Assembly: GCA_033782935.1 (NCBI GenBank)
Contig: JAWQEG010000259.1
Span: 3,388,001 to 3,452,000, forward strand
Direction: 5' to 3'
DNA from: Petrolisthes cinctipes
Lineage: Eukaryota > Arthropoda > Malacostraca > Decapoda > Porcellanidae
DNA length: 64,000 nucleotides
Numbering within the stretch: the stretch's first letter is position 1; each line of letters starts with the position of its first letter. This document shows positions 14,401 to 26,894 of the stretch, in pieces. The position numbers were made by a program, and so were the translations under genes. The notes below the pieces were generated by a model, which was not told the origin of the DNA, ran no database searches, and was given only the letters and a program-made list of their open reading frames with translations.

Positions 14401-17386
14401 TGAGTAGGCATGTACAGATTGCTTCTGGGACCCCAAAATATTGAATTTTCGGGTGTTTTGAGCCTGAATTTGAGATATAAACGGGTACAGAAGATACATG
14501 CACATATTGACTTTGGGCACCAAAAATATCGATTTTCAGCATGTTTTGGGCCTGAATTTTGAAAATACTCTAACACGGAAGTAGGCATGTACAGATCGCT
14601 TCTGGGACCCAAAAATATCGAATTTTCGGGTGTTTAGGGCCAGAATTTGAGATATAAACGGGTACAGAAGATGCATGCACATATCGACTTTTAGGCACCT
14701 AAAAGATCGATTTTCAGTATGTTTTTTTGCTGTATTTTGAAAATACTCTAACACGGAGTAGGCATGTACAGATACCTTCTGGGACCTCTAAATATCGAAT
14801 TTTCGGGTGTTTTGGGACTGAATTTGATATATCGATTTTTTGGCACCTAAAATGTCGATTTTTAGCATGTTTTTAGCCTATATTTTGAAAATATTCTAGC
14901 ACTGTGTAGGCATGTACAGATTGCTTCTGGGACCCCAAAATATTGAATTTTCGGGTGTTTTGAGCCTGAATTTGAGATATAAACGGGTACAGAAGATACA
15001 TGCACATATTGACTCTGGGCATCTAAAATATCGATTTTCAGCATGTTTTGGGCCTGTATTTTGAAAATACTCTAACACAAAGTAGGCATGTACAGATTGC
15101 TTCTGGGAACCCAAAATATTGAATTTTTGGGTGTTTTGAGCCTGAATTTGAGATATAAACGGGTACTGAAGATGCATGCACATATCGACTTTTGTGCACC
15201 TAAAAGATCGATTTTCAGTATGTTTTGAGCATGTATTTTGAAAATACTCTAACACGGAGTAGGCATGTACAGATCGCTTCTGGGACGCCTAAATATCGAA
15301 TTTTCGGGTGTTTTGGGACTGAATTTGAGATATCGACTTTTTGGCACCTAAAAGATCGATTTTAGCATGTTTTTAGCCTATATTTTGAAAATATTCTAGC
15401 ACTGTACAGATTGCTTCTGGGACCCCAAAATATTGAATTTTCGGGTGTTTTGAGCCTGAATTTGAGATATAAACGGGTACAGAAGATACATGCAGATATT
15501 AACTTTGGGCATCTAAAATATCGATTTTCAGCATGTTTTGGGCCTGTATTTTGAAAATACTCTAACACTGTACAGATTGCTTCTGGGACCCCAAAATATT
15601 GAATTTTCGGGTGTTTTGAGCCTGAATTTGAGATATAAACGGGTACTGAAGATGCATGCACATATCGACTTTTGTGCACCTAAAAGATCGATTTTCAGTA
15701 TGTTTTGAGCATGTATTTTGAAAATACTCTAACACGGAGTAGGCATGTACAGATCGCTTCTAGGACCCCTAAATATCGAATTTTCGGGTGTTTTGGGTCT
15801 GAATTTGAGATATCGACTTTTTGGCACCTAAAAGATCGATTTTTAGCATGTTTTTAGCCTATATTTTGAAAATATTCTAGCACTGAGTAGGCATGTACAG
15901 ATTGCTTCTGGGACCCCATAATATTGAATTTTCGGGTGTTTTGAGCCTGAATTTGAGATATAAACGGGTACAGAAGATACATGCACATATTGACTATGGG
16001 CACACAAAATATCGATTTTCAGCATGTTTTGGGCCTGAATTTTGAAAATACTCTAACACGGAGTAGGCATGTACAGATCGCTTCTGGGACCCCAAAATAT
16101 CGAATTTTCGTGTGTTTAGGGCCAGAATTTGAGATATAAACGGGTACAGAAGATGCATGCACATATCGACTTTTGGGCACCTAAAAGATCGATTTTCAGT
16201 ATGTTTTTGGCCTGTATTTTGAAAATACTCTAACACGGAGTAGGCATGTACAGATCGCTTCTGGGACCTCTAAATATCGAATTTTCGGGTGTTTTGGGAC
16301 TGAATTTGAGATATCGATTTTTTGGCACCTAAAATGTCGATTTTCAGCATGTTTTTAGCCTATATTTTGAAAATATTCTAGCACTGTGTAGGCATGTACA
16401 GATTGCTTCTGGGACCCCAAAATATTGAATTTTAGGGTGTTTTGAGCCTGAATTTGAGATATAAACGGGTACAGAAGATACATACACATATTGACTTTGG
16501 GCACCAAAAATATCAATTTTCAGCATGTTTTGGGCCTGAATTTTGAAAATACTCTAACACTGAGTAGGCATGTACAGATTGCTTCTGGGACCCCAAAATA
16601 TTGAATTTTCGGGTGTTTTGAGCCTGAATTTGAGATATAAACGGATACTGAAGATGCATGCACATATCGACTTTTGTGCACCTAAAAGATCGATTTTCAG
16701 TATGTTTTGAGCATGTATTTTGAAAATACTCTAACACGGAGTAGGCATGTACAGATCGCTTCTGGGACCCCTAAATATCGAATTTTCGGGTGTTTTGGGA
16801 CTGAATTTGAGATATCGACTTTTTGGCACCTAAAAGATCGATTTTTAGCATGTTTTTAGCCTATATTTTGAAAATATTCTAGCACTGAGTAGGCATGTAC
16901 AGATTGCTTTTGGGACCCCAAAATATTGAATTTTCGGGTGTTTTGAGCCTGAATTTGAGATATAAACGGGTACAGAAGATACATGCACATATTGACTTTG
17001 GGCATCTAAAATATCGATTTTTAGCATGTTTTTAGCCTATATTTTGAAAATATTCTAGCACTGAGTAGGCATGTACAGATTGCTTCTGGGACCCCAAAAT
17101 ATTGAATTTTCGGGTGTTTTGAGCCTGAATTTGAGATATAAACGGGTACTGAAGATGCATGCACATATCGACTTTTGTGCACCTAAAAGATCGATTTTCA
17201 GTATGTTTTGAGCATGTATTTTGAAAATACTCTAACACGGAGTAGGCATGTACAGATCGCTTCTGGGACCCCTAAATATCGAATTTTCGGGTGTTTTGGG
17301 ACTGAATTTGAGATATCGACTTTTTGGCACCTAAAAGATCGATTTTTAGAATGTTTTTAGCCTATATTTTGAAAATATTCTAGCAC
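14401..17386 (+). repeat. 2,986-bp block, copy 2
   Basis: Repeats the preceding block at an offset of 2,986 bp with the same private variants. The pair ends where TTAGAATGTTTTTAG (14,361 and 17,347) is shared but the following monomers differ: GGGTGTTTT with GGCACC at 14,452 and after, against GGGGGTTTT with GGCATC at 17,438 and after. Confidence 0.88.
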
Positions 17387-17809
17387 TGAGTAGGCATGTA
17401 CAGATTGCTTCTGGGACCCCAAAATATTGAATTTTCGGGGGTTTTGAGCCTGAATTTGAGATATAAACGGGTACAGAAGATACATGCACATATTGACTTT
17501 GGGCATCTAAAATATCGATTTTCAGCATGTTTTGGGCCTGAATTTTGAAAATACTCTAACACGGAGTAGGCATGTACAGATCGCTTCTGGGACCCCAAAA
17601 TATCGAATTTTCGGGTGTTTTGAGCCTGAATTTGAGATATAAACAGGTACTGAAGATGCATGCACATATCGACTTTTGTGCACCTAAAAGATCGATTTTC
17701 AGTATGTTTTGAGCATGTATTTTGAAAATACTCTAACACGGAGTAGGCATGTACAGATCGCTTCTGGGACCCCTAAATATCGAATTTTCCGGTGTTTTGG
17801 GACTGACTT

Positions 17810-18790
17810 TGAGATATCGACTTTTTGGCACCTAAAAGATCGATTTTTAGCATGTTTTTAGCCTATATTTTGAAAATATTCTAGCACTGTGTGCCTAGGC
17901 ATGTACAGATTGCTTCTGGGACCCCAAAATATTGAATTTTCGGGTGTTTTGAGCCTGAATTTGAGATATAAACGGGTACAGAAGATACATGCACATATTG
18001 ACTTTGGGCATCTAAAATATCGATTTTCAGCATGTTTTGGGCCTGTATTTTGAAAATACTCTAACACTGAGTAGGCATGTACAGATTGCTTCTGGGACCC
18101 AAAAATATCGAATTTTCGGGTGTTTTGAGCCTGAATTTGAGATATAAACGGGTACTGAAGATGCATGCACATATCGACTTTTGTGCACCTAAAAGTTCGA
18201 TTTTCAGTATGTTTTGAGCATGTATTTTGAAAATACTCTAACACGGAGTAGGCATGTACAGATCGCTTCTGGGACCCCTAAATATCGAATTTTCGGGTGT
18301 TTGGGACTGAATTTGAGATATCGACTTTTTGGCACCTAAAAGATCGATTTTTAGCATGTTTTTAGCCTATATTTTGAAAATATTCTAGCACTGAGTAGGC
18401 AAGTACAGATTGCTTCTGGGACCCCAAAATATTGAATTTTCGGGTGTTTTGAGCCTGAATTTGAGATATAAACGGGTACAGAAGATACATGCACATATTG
18501 ACTTTGGGCATCTAAAATATCGATTTTCAGCATGTTTTGGGCCTGAATTTTGAAAATACTCTAACACTGAGTAGGCATGTACAGATTGCTTCAGGGACCC
18601 CAAGATTATGAATTTTCGGGTGTTTTGAGCCTGAATTTGAGATATAAACGGGTACTGAAGATGCATGCACATATCGACTTTTGTGCACCTAAAAGATCGA
18701 TTTTCAGTATGTTTTGAGCATGTATTTTGAAAATACTCTAACACGGAGTAGGCATGTACAGATCGCTTCTGGGACCCCTAAATATCGAAT
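17810..18790 (+). repeat. 1,005-bp hexamer block, copy 1
   Basis: A single hexamer with two private length changes: a 4-bp gain in GCACTGTGTGCCTAGGCATG (about 17,885) and one lost T in GGGTGTTTGGGACTG (about 18,298). These give 1,002 + 4 - 1 = 1,005 bp. It also carries GTAGGCAAGTACAG (about 18,397) and GCTTCAGGGACCCCAAGATT (about 18,588). Confidence 0.88.
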
Positions 18791-18814
18791 TTTCTGGTGT
18801 TTTGGGACTGAATT

Positions 18815-19775
18815 TGAGATATCGACTTTTTGGCACCTAAAAGATCGATTTTTAGCATGTTTTTAGCCTATATTTTGAAAATATTCTAGCACTGTGTGCC
18901 TAGGCATGTACAGATTGCTTCTGGGACCCCAAAATATTGAATTTTCGGGTGTTTTGAGCCTGAATTTGAGATATAAACGGGTACAGAAGATAAATGCACA
19001 TATTGACTTTGGGCATCTAAAATATCGATTTTCAGCATGTTTTGGGCCTGTATTTTGAAAATACTCTAACACTGAGTAGGCATGTACAGATTGCTTCTGG
19101 GACCCAAAAATATCGAATTTTCGGGTGTTTTGAGCCTGAATTTGAGATATAAACGGGTACTGAAGATGCATGCACATATCGACTTTTGTGCACCTAAAAG
19201 TTCGATTTTCAGTATGTTTTGAGCATGTATTTTGAAAATACTCTAACACGGAGTAGGCATGTACAGATCGCTTCTGGGACCCCTAAATATCGAATTTTCG
19301 GGTGTTTGGGACTGAATTTGAGATATCGACTTTTTGGCACCTAAAAGATCGATTTTTAGCATGTTTTTAGCCTATATTTTGAAAATATTCTAGCACTGAG
19401 TAGGCAAGTACAGATTGCTTCTGGGACCCCAAAATATTGAATTTTCGGGTGTTTTGAGCCTGAATTTGAGATATAAACGGGTACAGAAGATACATGCACA
19501 TATTGACTTTGGGCATCTAAAATATCGATTTTCAGCATGTTTTGGGCCTGAATTTTGAAAATACTCTATCACTGAGTAGGCATGTACAGATTGCTTCAGG
19601 GACCCCAAGATTATGAATTTTCGGGTGTTTTGAGCCTGAATTTGAGATATAAACGGGTACTGAAGATGCATGCACATATCGACTTTTGTGCACCTAAAAG
19701 ATCGATTTTCAGTATGTTTTGAGCATGTATTTTGAAAATACTCTAACACGGAGTAGGCATGTACAGATCGCTTCT
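18815..19775 (+). repeat. 1,005-bp hexamer block, copy 2
   Basis: Carries every private variant of copy 1 shifted by 1,005 bp. A few later substitutions separate the copies, such as AGATAAATGC against AGATACATGC (about 18,990) and CTATCACTGAG against CTAACACTGAG (about 19,567). The copy ends before GGGACCTCT at 19,779, where copy 1 has GGGACCCCT. Confidence 0.85.
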
Positions 19776-21424
19776 GGGACCTCTAAATATCGAATTTTCG
19801 GGTGTTTTGGGACTGAATTTGAGATATCGACTTTTTGGCACCTAAAAGATCGATTTTTAGCATGTTTTTAGCCTATATTTTGAAAATATTCTAGCACTGA
19901 GTAGGCATGTACAGATTGCTTCTGGGACCCCAAAATATTGAATTTTCGGGTGTTTTGAGCCTGAATTTGAGATATAAACGGGTACAGAAGATACATGCAC
20001 ATATTGACTTTGGGCATCTAAAATATCGATTTTTAGCATGTTTTTAGCCTATATTTTGAAAATATTCTTGCACTGTGTAGGCATGTACAGATTGCTTCTG
20101 GGACCCCAAAATATTGAATTTTCGGGTGTTTTGAGCCTGAATTTGAGATATAAACGGGTACAGAAGATACATGCACATATTGACTTTGGGCATCTAAAAT
20201 ATCGATTTTCAGCATGTTTTGAGCCTGTATTTTGAAAATACTCTAACACTGAGTAGGCATGTACAGATTGCTTCTGGGACCCCAAAATATTGAATTTTCG
20301 GGTGTTTTGAGCCTGAATTTGAGATATAAACGGGTACTGAAGATGCATGCACATATCGACTTTTGTGCACCTAAAAGATCGATTTTCAGTATGTTTTGAG
20401 CCTGAATTTTGAAAATACTCTAACACGGAGTAGGCATGTACAGATCGCTTCTGGGACCCCAAAATATCGAATTTTCGGGTGTTTTGAGCCAGAATTTGAG
20501 ATATAAACGGGTACAGAAGATACATGCACATATTGACTTTGGGCACCAAAAATATCGATTTTCAGCATGTTTTGGGCCTGAATTTTGAAAATACTCTAAC
20601 ACGGAGTAGGCATGTACAGATCGCTTCTGGGACCCCAAAATATCGAATTTTCGGGTGTTTTGGGACTGAATTTGAGATATAAACGGGTACTGAAGATGCA
20701 TGCACATATCGACTTTTGTGCACCTAAAAGATCGATTTTCAGTATGTTTTGAGCATGTATTTTGAAAATACTCTAACACGGAGTAGGCATGTACAGATCG
20801 CTTCTGGGACCCCTAAATATCGAATTTTCGGGTGTTTTGGGACTGAATTTGAGATATCGACTTTTTGGCACCTAAAAGATCGATTTTTAGCATGTTTTTA
20901 GCCTATATTTTGAAAATATTCTAGCACTGAGTAGGCATGTACAGATTGCTTCTGGGACCCCAAAATATTGAATTTTCGGGTGTTTTGAGCCTGAATTTGA
21001 GATATAAACGGGTACAGAAGATACATGCACATATTGACTTTGGGCACCAAAAATATCGATTTTTAGCATGTTTTTAGTCTATATTTTGAAAATATTCTAG
21101 CACTAAGTAGGCATGTACAGATCGCTTCTGGGACCCCAAAATATCGAATTTTCGGGTGTTTAGGGCCAGAATTTGAGATATAAACGGGTACAGAAGATGC
21201 ATGCACATATCGACTTTTGGGCACCTAAAAGATCGATTTTCAGTATGTTTTGAGCATGTATTTTGAAAATACTCTAACACGGAGTAGGCATGTACAGATC
21301 GCTTCTGGGACCCCTAAATATCGAATTTTCGGGTGTTTTGGGACTGAATTTGAGATATCGACTTTTTGGCACCTAAAAGATCGATTTTTAGCATGTTTTA
21401 GCCTATATTTTGAAAATATTCTAG
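19776..21424 (+). repeat. Hexamer region with hybrid A/C monomers
   Basis: This stretch has ordinary monomers plus at least two long monomers whose tail has become that of a short monomer. The cases are at about 20,030-20,080 and 21,060-21,110, where CGATTTTTAGCATG and TTTTTAGYCTATATTTTG follow an A-type body. The monomers here therefore do not fall cleanly into trimers. One T is lost in AGCATGTTTTAGCC near 21,394. No gene is visible. Confidence 0.8.
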
Positions 21425-23389
21425 CACTGTACAGATTGCTTCTGGGACCCCATAATATTGAATTTTCGGGTGTTTTGAGCCTGAATTTGAGATATAAACG
21501 GGTACAGAAGATACATGCACATATTGACTTTGGGCACCAAATCTATCGATTTTCAGCATGTTTTGGGCCTGAATTTTGAAAATACTCTAACACGGAATAG
21601 GCATGTACAGATCGCTTCTGGGACCCCAAAATATCGAATTTTCGGGTGTTTAGGGCCAGAATTTGAGATATAAACGGGTACAGAAGATGCATGCACATAT
21701 CGACTTATGGGCACCTAAAAGATCGATTTTCAGTATGTTTTTGGCCTGTATTTTGAAAATACTCTAACACGGAGTAGGCATGTACAGATACCTTCTGGGA
21801 CCTCTAAATATCGAATTTTCGGGTATTTTGGGACTGAATTTGAAATATCGATTTTTTGGCACCTAAAATGTCGATTTTTAGCATGTTTTTAGCCTATATT
21901 TTGAAAATATTCTAGCACTGTGTAGGCATGTACAGATTGCTTCTGGGACCCAAAAATATTGAATTTTCTGGTGTTTTGAGCCTGAATTTGAGATATAAAC
22001 GGGTACAGAAGATACATGCACATATTGACTTTGGGCATCTAAAATATCGATTTTCAGCATGTTTTGGGCCTGTATTTTGAAAATACTTTAACATTGAGTA
22101 GGCATGTACAGATCGCTTCTGGGACCCCTACATATCGAATTTTCGGGTGTTTTGGGACTGAATTTGAGATATCGACTTTTTGGCACCTAAAAGATCGATT
22201 TTTAGCATGTTTTTAGCCTATATTTTGAAAATATTCTAGCACTGAGTAGGCATGTACAGATCGCTTCTGGGACCCCAAAATATCGAATTTTCGGGTGTTT
22301 AGGGCCAGAATTTGAGATATAAACGGGTACAGAAGATGCATGCACATATCGACTTTTGGGCACCTAAAAGATCGATTTTCAGTATGTTTTTGGCCTGTAT
22401 TTTGAAAATACTCTAACACGGAGTAGGCATGTACAGATACCTTCTGGGACCTCTAAATATCGAATTTTCGGGTGTTTTGGCACTGAATTTGAGATATCGA
22501 CTTTTTGGCACCTAAAAGATCGATTTTTAGCATGTTTTTAGCATATATTTTGAAAATATTCTAGCACTGAGTAGGCATGTACAGATTGCTTCTGGGACCC
22601 CAAAATATTGAATTTTCGGGTGTTTTGAGCCTGAATTTGAGATATAAACGGGTACAGAAGATACATGCACATATTGACTTTGGGCACCAAAAATATCGAT
22701 TTTCAGCATGTTTTGGGCCTGAATTTTGAAAATACTCTAACACGGAGTAGGCATGTACAGATCGCTTCTGGGACCCCAAAATATCGAATTTTCGGGTGTT
22801 TAGGGCCAGAATTTGAGATATCGATTTTTTGGCACCTAAAATGTCGATTTTTAGCATGTTTTTAGCCTATATTTTGAAAATATTCTAGCACTGTGTAGGC
22901 ATGTACAGATTGCTTCTGGGACCCCAAAATATTGAATTTTCGGGTATTTTGAGCCTGAATTTGAGATATAAACGGGTACAGAAGATACATGCACATATTG
23001 ACTTTGGGCATCTAAAATATCGATTTTCAGCATGTTTTGGGCCTGTATTTTGAAAATACTCTAACACTAAGTAGGCATGTACAGATTGCTTCTGGGACCC
23101 CAAAATATTGAATTTTCGGGTGTTTTGAGCCTGAATTTGAGATATAAACGGGTACTGAAGATGCATGCACATATCGACTTTTGTGCACCTAAAAGATCGA
23201 TTTTCAGTATGTTTTGAGCATGTATTTTGAAAAAACTCTAACACGGAGTAGGCATGTACAGATCGCTTCTGGGACCCCTAAATATCGAATTTTCGGGGGT
23301 TTTGGGACTGAATTTGAGATATCGACTTTTTGGCACCTAAAAGATCGATTTTTAGCATGTTTTTAGCCTATATGTTGAAAATATTCTAG
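21425..23389 (+). repeat. 1,965-bp block, copy 1, with three 325-bp dimers
   Basis: The spacings between successive short monomers are about 325, 324, 324, 501 and 491 bp, which sum to 1,965 bp. The first three units have one long monomer instead of two. Variants shared with the next copy include CCAAATCTATCG (21,538), CGACTTATGGGC (21,702), CTTTAACATTGAG (22,086), CCCCTACATATCG (22,127) and GTTTTGGCACTG (22,475). A B/C hybrid monomer lies at about 22,800-22,850. Small differences (CCCATAATATTG, CGGAATAGG, GGGTATTTTGGG) are unique to this copy. Confidence 0.85.
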
Positions 23390-24860
23390 CACTGTACAGA
23401 TTGCTTCTGGGACCCCAAAATATTGAATTTTCGGGTGTTTTGAGCCTGAATTTGAGATATAAACGGGTACAGAAGATACATGCACATATTGACTTTGGGC
23501 ACCAAATCTATCGATTTTCAGCATGTTTTGGGCCTGAATTTTGAAAATACTCTAACACGGAGTAGGCATGTACAGATCGCTTCTGGGACCCCAAAATATC
23601 GAATTTTCGGGTGTTTAGGGCCAGAATTTGAGATATAAACGGGTACAGAAGATGCATGCACATATCGACTTATGGGCACCTAAAAGATCGATTTTCAGTA
23701 TGTTTTTGGCCTGTATTTTGAAAATACTCTAACACGGAGTAGGCATGTACAGATACCTTCTGGGACCTCTAAATATCGAATTTTCGGGTGTTTTGGGACT
23801 GAATTTGAAATATCGATTTTTTGGCACCTAAAATGTCGATTTTTAGCATGTTTTTAGCCTATATTTTGAAAATATTCTAGCACTGTGTAGGCATGTACAG
23901 ATTGCTTCTGGGACCCAAAAATATTGAATTTTCTGGTGTTTTGAGCCTGAATTTGAGATATAAACGGGTACAGAAGATACATGCACATATTGACTTTGGG
24001 CATCTAAAATATCGATTTTCAGCATGTTTTGGGCCTGTATTTTGAAAATACTTTAACATTGAGTAGGCATGTACAGATCGCTTCTGGGACCCCTACATAT
24101 CGAATTTTCGGGTGTTTTGGGACTGAATTTGAGATATCGACTTTTTGGCACCTAAAAGATCGATTTTTAGCATGTTTTTAGCCTATATTTTGAAAATATT
24201 CTAGCACTGAGTAGGCATGTACAGATCGCTTCTGGGACCCCAAAATATCGAATTTTCGGGTGTTTAGGGCCAGAATTTGAGATATAAACGGGTACAGAAG
24301 ATGCATGCACATATCGACTTTTGGGCACCTAAAAGATCGATTTTCAGTATGTTTTTGGCCTGTATTTTGAAAATACTCTAACACGGAGTAGGCATGTACA
24401 GATACCTTCTGGGACCTCTAAATATCGAATTTTCGGGTGTTTTGGCACTGAATTTGAGATATCGACTTTTTGGCACCTAAAAGATCGATTTTTAGCATGT
24501 TTTTAGCATATATTTTGAAAATATTCTAGCACTGAGTAGGCATGTACAGATTGCTTCTGGGACCCCAAAATATTGAATTTTCGGGTGTTTTGAGCCTGAA
24601 TTTGAGATATAAACGGGTACAGAAGATACATGCACATATTGACTTTGGGCACCAAAAATATCGATTTTCAGCATGTTTTGGGCCTGAATTTTGAAAATAC
24701 TCTAACACGGAGTAGGCATGTACAGATCGCTTCTGGGACCCCAAAATATCGAATTTTCGGGTGTTTAGGGCCAGAATTTGAGATATCGATTTTTTGGCAC
24801 CTAAAATGTCGATTTTTAGCATGTTTTTAGCCTATATTTTGAAAATATTCTAGCACTGTG
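23390..24860 (+). repeat. 1,965-bp block, copy 2 (partial)
   Basis: Repeats the previous block at an offset of 1,965 bp up to about 24,860, where GTGTGGGCATG differs from GTGTAGGCATG and the following monomers no longer correspond. The same dimer units and the same B/C hybrid (about 24,765-24,815) are present, so the irregular monomer order was copied as a unit. Confidence 0.85.
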
Positions 24861-26894
24861 TGGGCATGTACAGATTGCTTCTGGGACCCCAAAATATTGA
24901 ATTTTCGGGTGTTTTGAGCCAAAATTTGAGATATAAACGGGTACAGAAGATACATGCACATATTGACTTTGGGTATCTAAAATATCGATTTTCAGCATGT
25001 TTTGGGCCTGTATTTTGAAAATACTCTAACACTGAGTAGGCATGTACAGATTGCTTCTGGGACCCCAAAATATTGAATTTTCGGGTGTTTTGAGCCTGAA
25101 TTTGAGATATAAACGGGTACTGAAGATGCATGCACATATCGACTTTTGTGCACCTAAAAGATCGATTTTCAGTATGTTTTGAGCATGTATTTTGAAAACA
25201 CTCTAACACGGAGTAGGCATGTACAGATCGCTTCTGGGACCCCTACATATCGAATTTTCGGGTGTTTTGGGACTGAATTTGAGATATCGACTTTTTGGCA
25301 CCTAAAAGATCGATTGTTAGCATGTTTTTAGCCTATATTTTGAAAATATTCTAGCACTGAGTAGGCATGTACAGATTGCTTCTGGGACCCCAAAATATCG
25401 AATTTTCGGGTGTTTAGGGCCAGAATTTGAGATATAAACGGGTACAGAAGATGCATGCACATATCGACTTTTGGGCACCTAAAAGATCGATTTTCAGTAT
25501 GTTTTTGGCCTGTATTTTGAAAATACTCTAACACGGAGTAGGCATGTACAGATACCTTCTGGGACCTCTAGATATCGAATTTTCGGGTGTATTGGGACTG
25601 AATTTGAGATATCGATTTTTTGGCACCTAAAATGTCGATTTTTAGCATGTTTTTAGCCTATATTTTGAAAATATTCTAGCACTGAGTAGGCATGTACAGA
25701 TTGCTTCTGGGACCCCAAAATATTGAATTTTCGGGTGTTTTGAGCCTGAATTTGAGATATAAACGGGTACTGAAGATGCATGCACATATCGACTTTTGTG
25801 CACCTAAAAGATCGATTTTCAGTATGTTTTTGGCCTGTATTTTGAAAATTCTCTAACACGGAGTAGGCATGTACAGATCGCTTCTGGGACCCCTAAATAT
25901 CGAATTTTCGGGTGTTTTGGGACTGAATTTGAGATATCGACTTTTTGGCACCTAAAAGATCGATTGTTAGCATGTTTTTAGCCTATATTTTGAAAATATT
26001 CTAGCACTGAGTAGGCATGTACAGATTGCTTCTGGGACCCCAAAATATCGAATTTTCGGGTGTTTAGGCCAGAATTTGAGATATAAACGGGTACAGAAGA
26101 TGCATGCACATATCGACTTTTGGGCACCTAAAAGATCGATTTTCAGTATGTTTTAGGCCTGTATTTTGAAATACTCTAACACGGAGTAGGCATGTACAGA
26201 TACCTTCTGGGACCTCTAGATATCGAATTTTCGGGTGTTTTGGGACTGAATTTGAGATATCGATTTTTTGGCACCTAAAATGTCGATTTTTAGCATGTTT
26301 TTACCCAATATTTTGAAAATATTCTAGCACTGTGTAGGCATGTACAGATTGCTTCTGGGACCCCCAAAATATTGAATTTTCTGGTGTTCTGAGCCTGAAT
26401 TTGAGATATAAACGGGTACAGAAGATACATGCACATATTGACTTTGGGCATCTAAAATATCGATTTTCAGCATGTTTTGGGCCTGTATTTTGAAAATACT
26501 CTAACACTGAGTAGGCATGTACAGATTGCTTCTGGGACCCCAAAATATTGAATTTTCGGGTGTTTTGAGCCTGAATTTGAGATATAAACGGGTACTGAAG
26601 ATGCATGCACATATCGACTTTTGTGCACCTAAAAGATCGATTTTCAGTATGTTTTTGGCCTGTATTTTGAAAATACTCTAACACGGAGTAGGCATGTACA
26701 GATCGCTTCTGGGACCCCTAAATATCGAATTTTCGGGTGTTTTGGGACTGAATTTGAGATATCGACTTTTTGGCACCTAAAAGATCGATTTTAAGCATGT
26801 TTTTAGCCTATATTTTGAAAATATTCTAGCACTGAGTAGGCATGTACAGATTGCTTCTGGGACCCCAAAATATTGAATTTTCGGGTGTTTTGAG
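24861..26894 (+). repeat. Region dominated by 325-bp two-monomer units
   Basis: Short monomers recur near 25,325, 25,650, 25,975 and 26,298, about 325 bp apart (177 + 148), so each unit here has only one long monomer. Several single-base length changes cluster near 26,050-26,370: GTTTAGGCCAG with a lost G, TTTTGAAATACTC with a lost A, and GACCCCCAAAAT with a gained C. CGATTGTTAGCATG marks several of the short monomers here and again further downstream. Confidence 0.82.
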
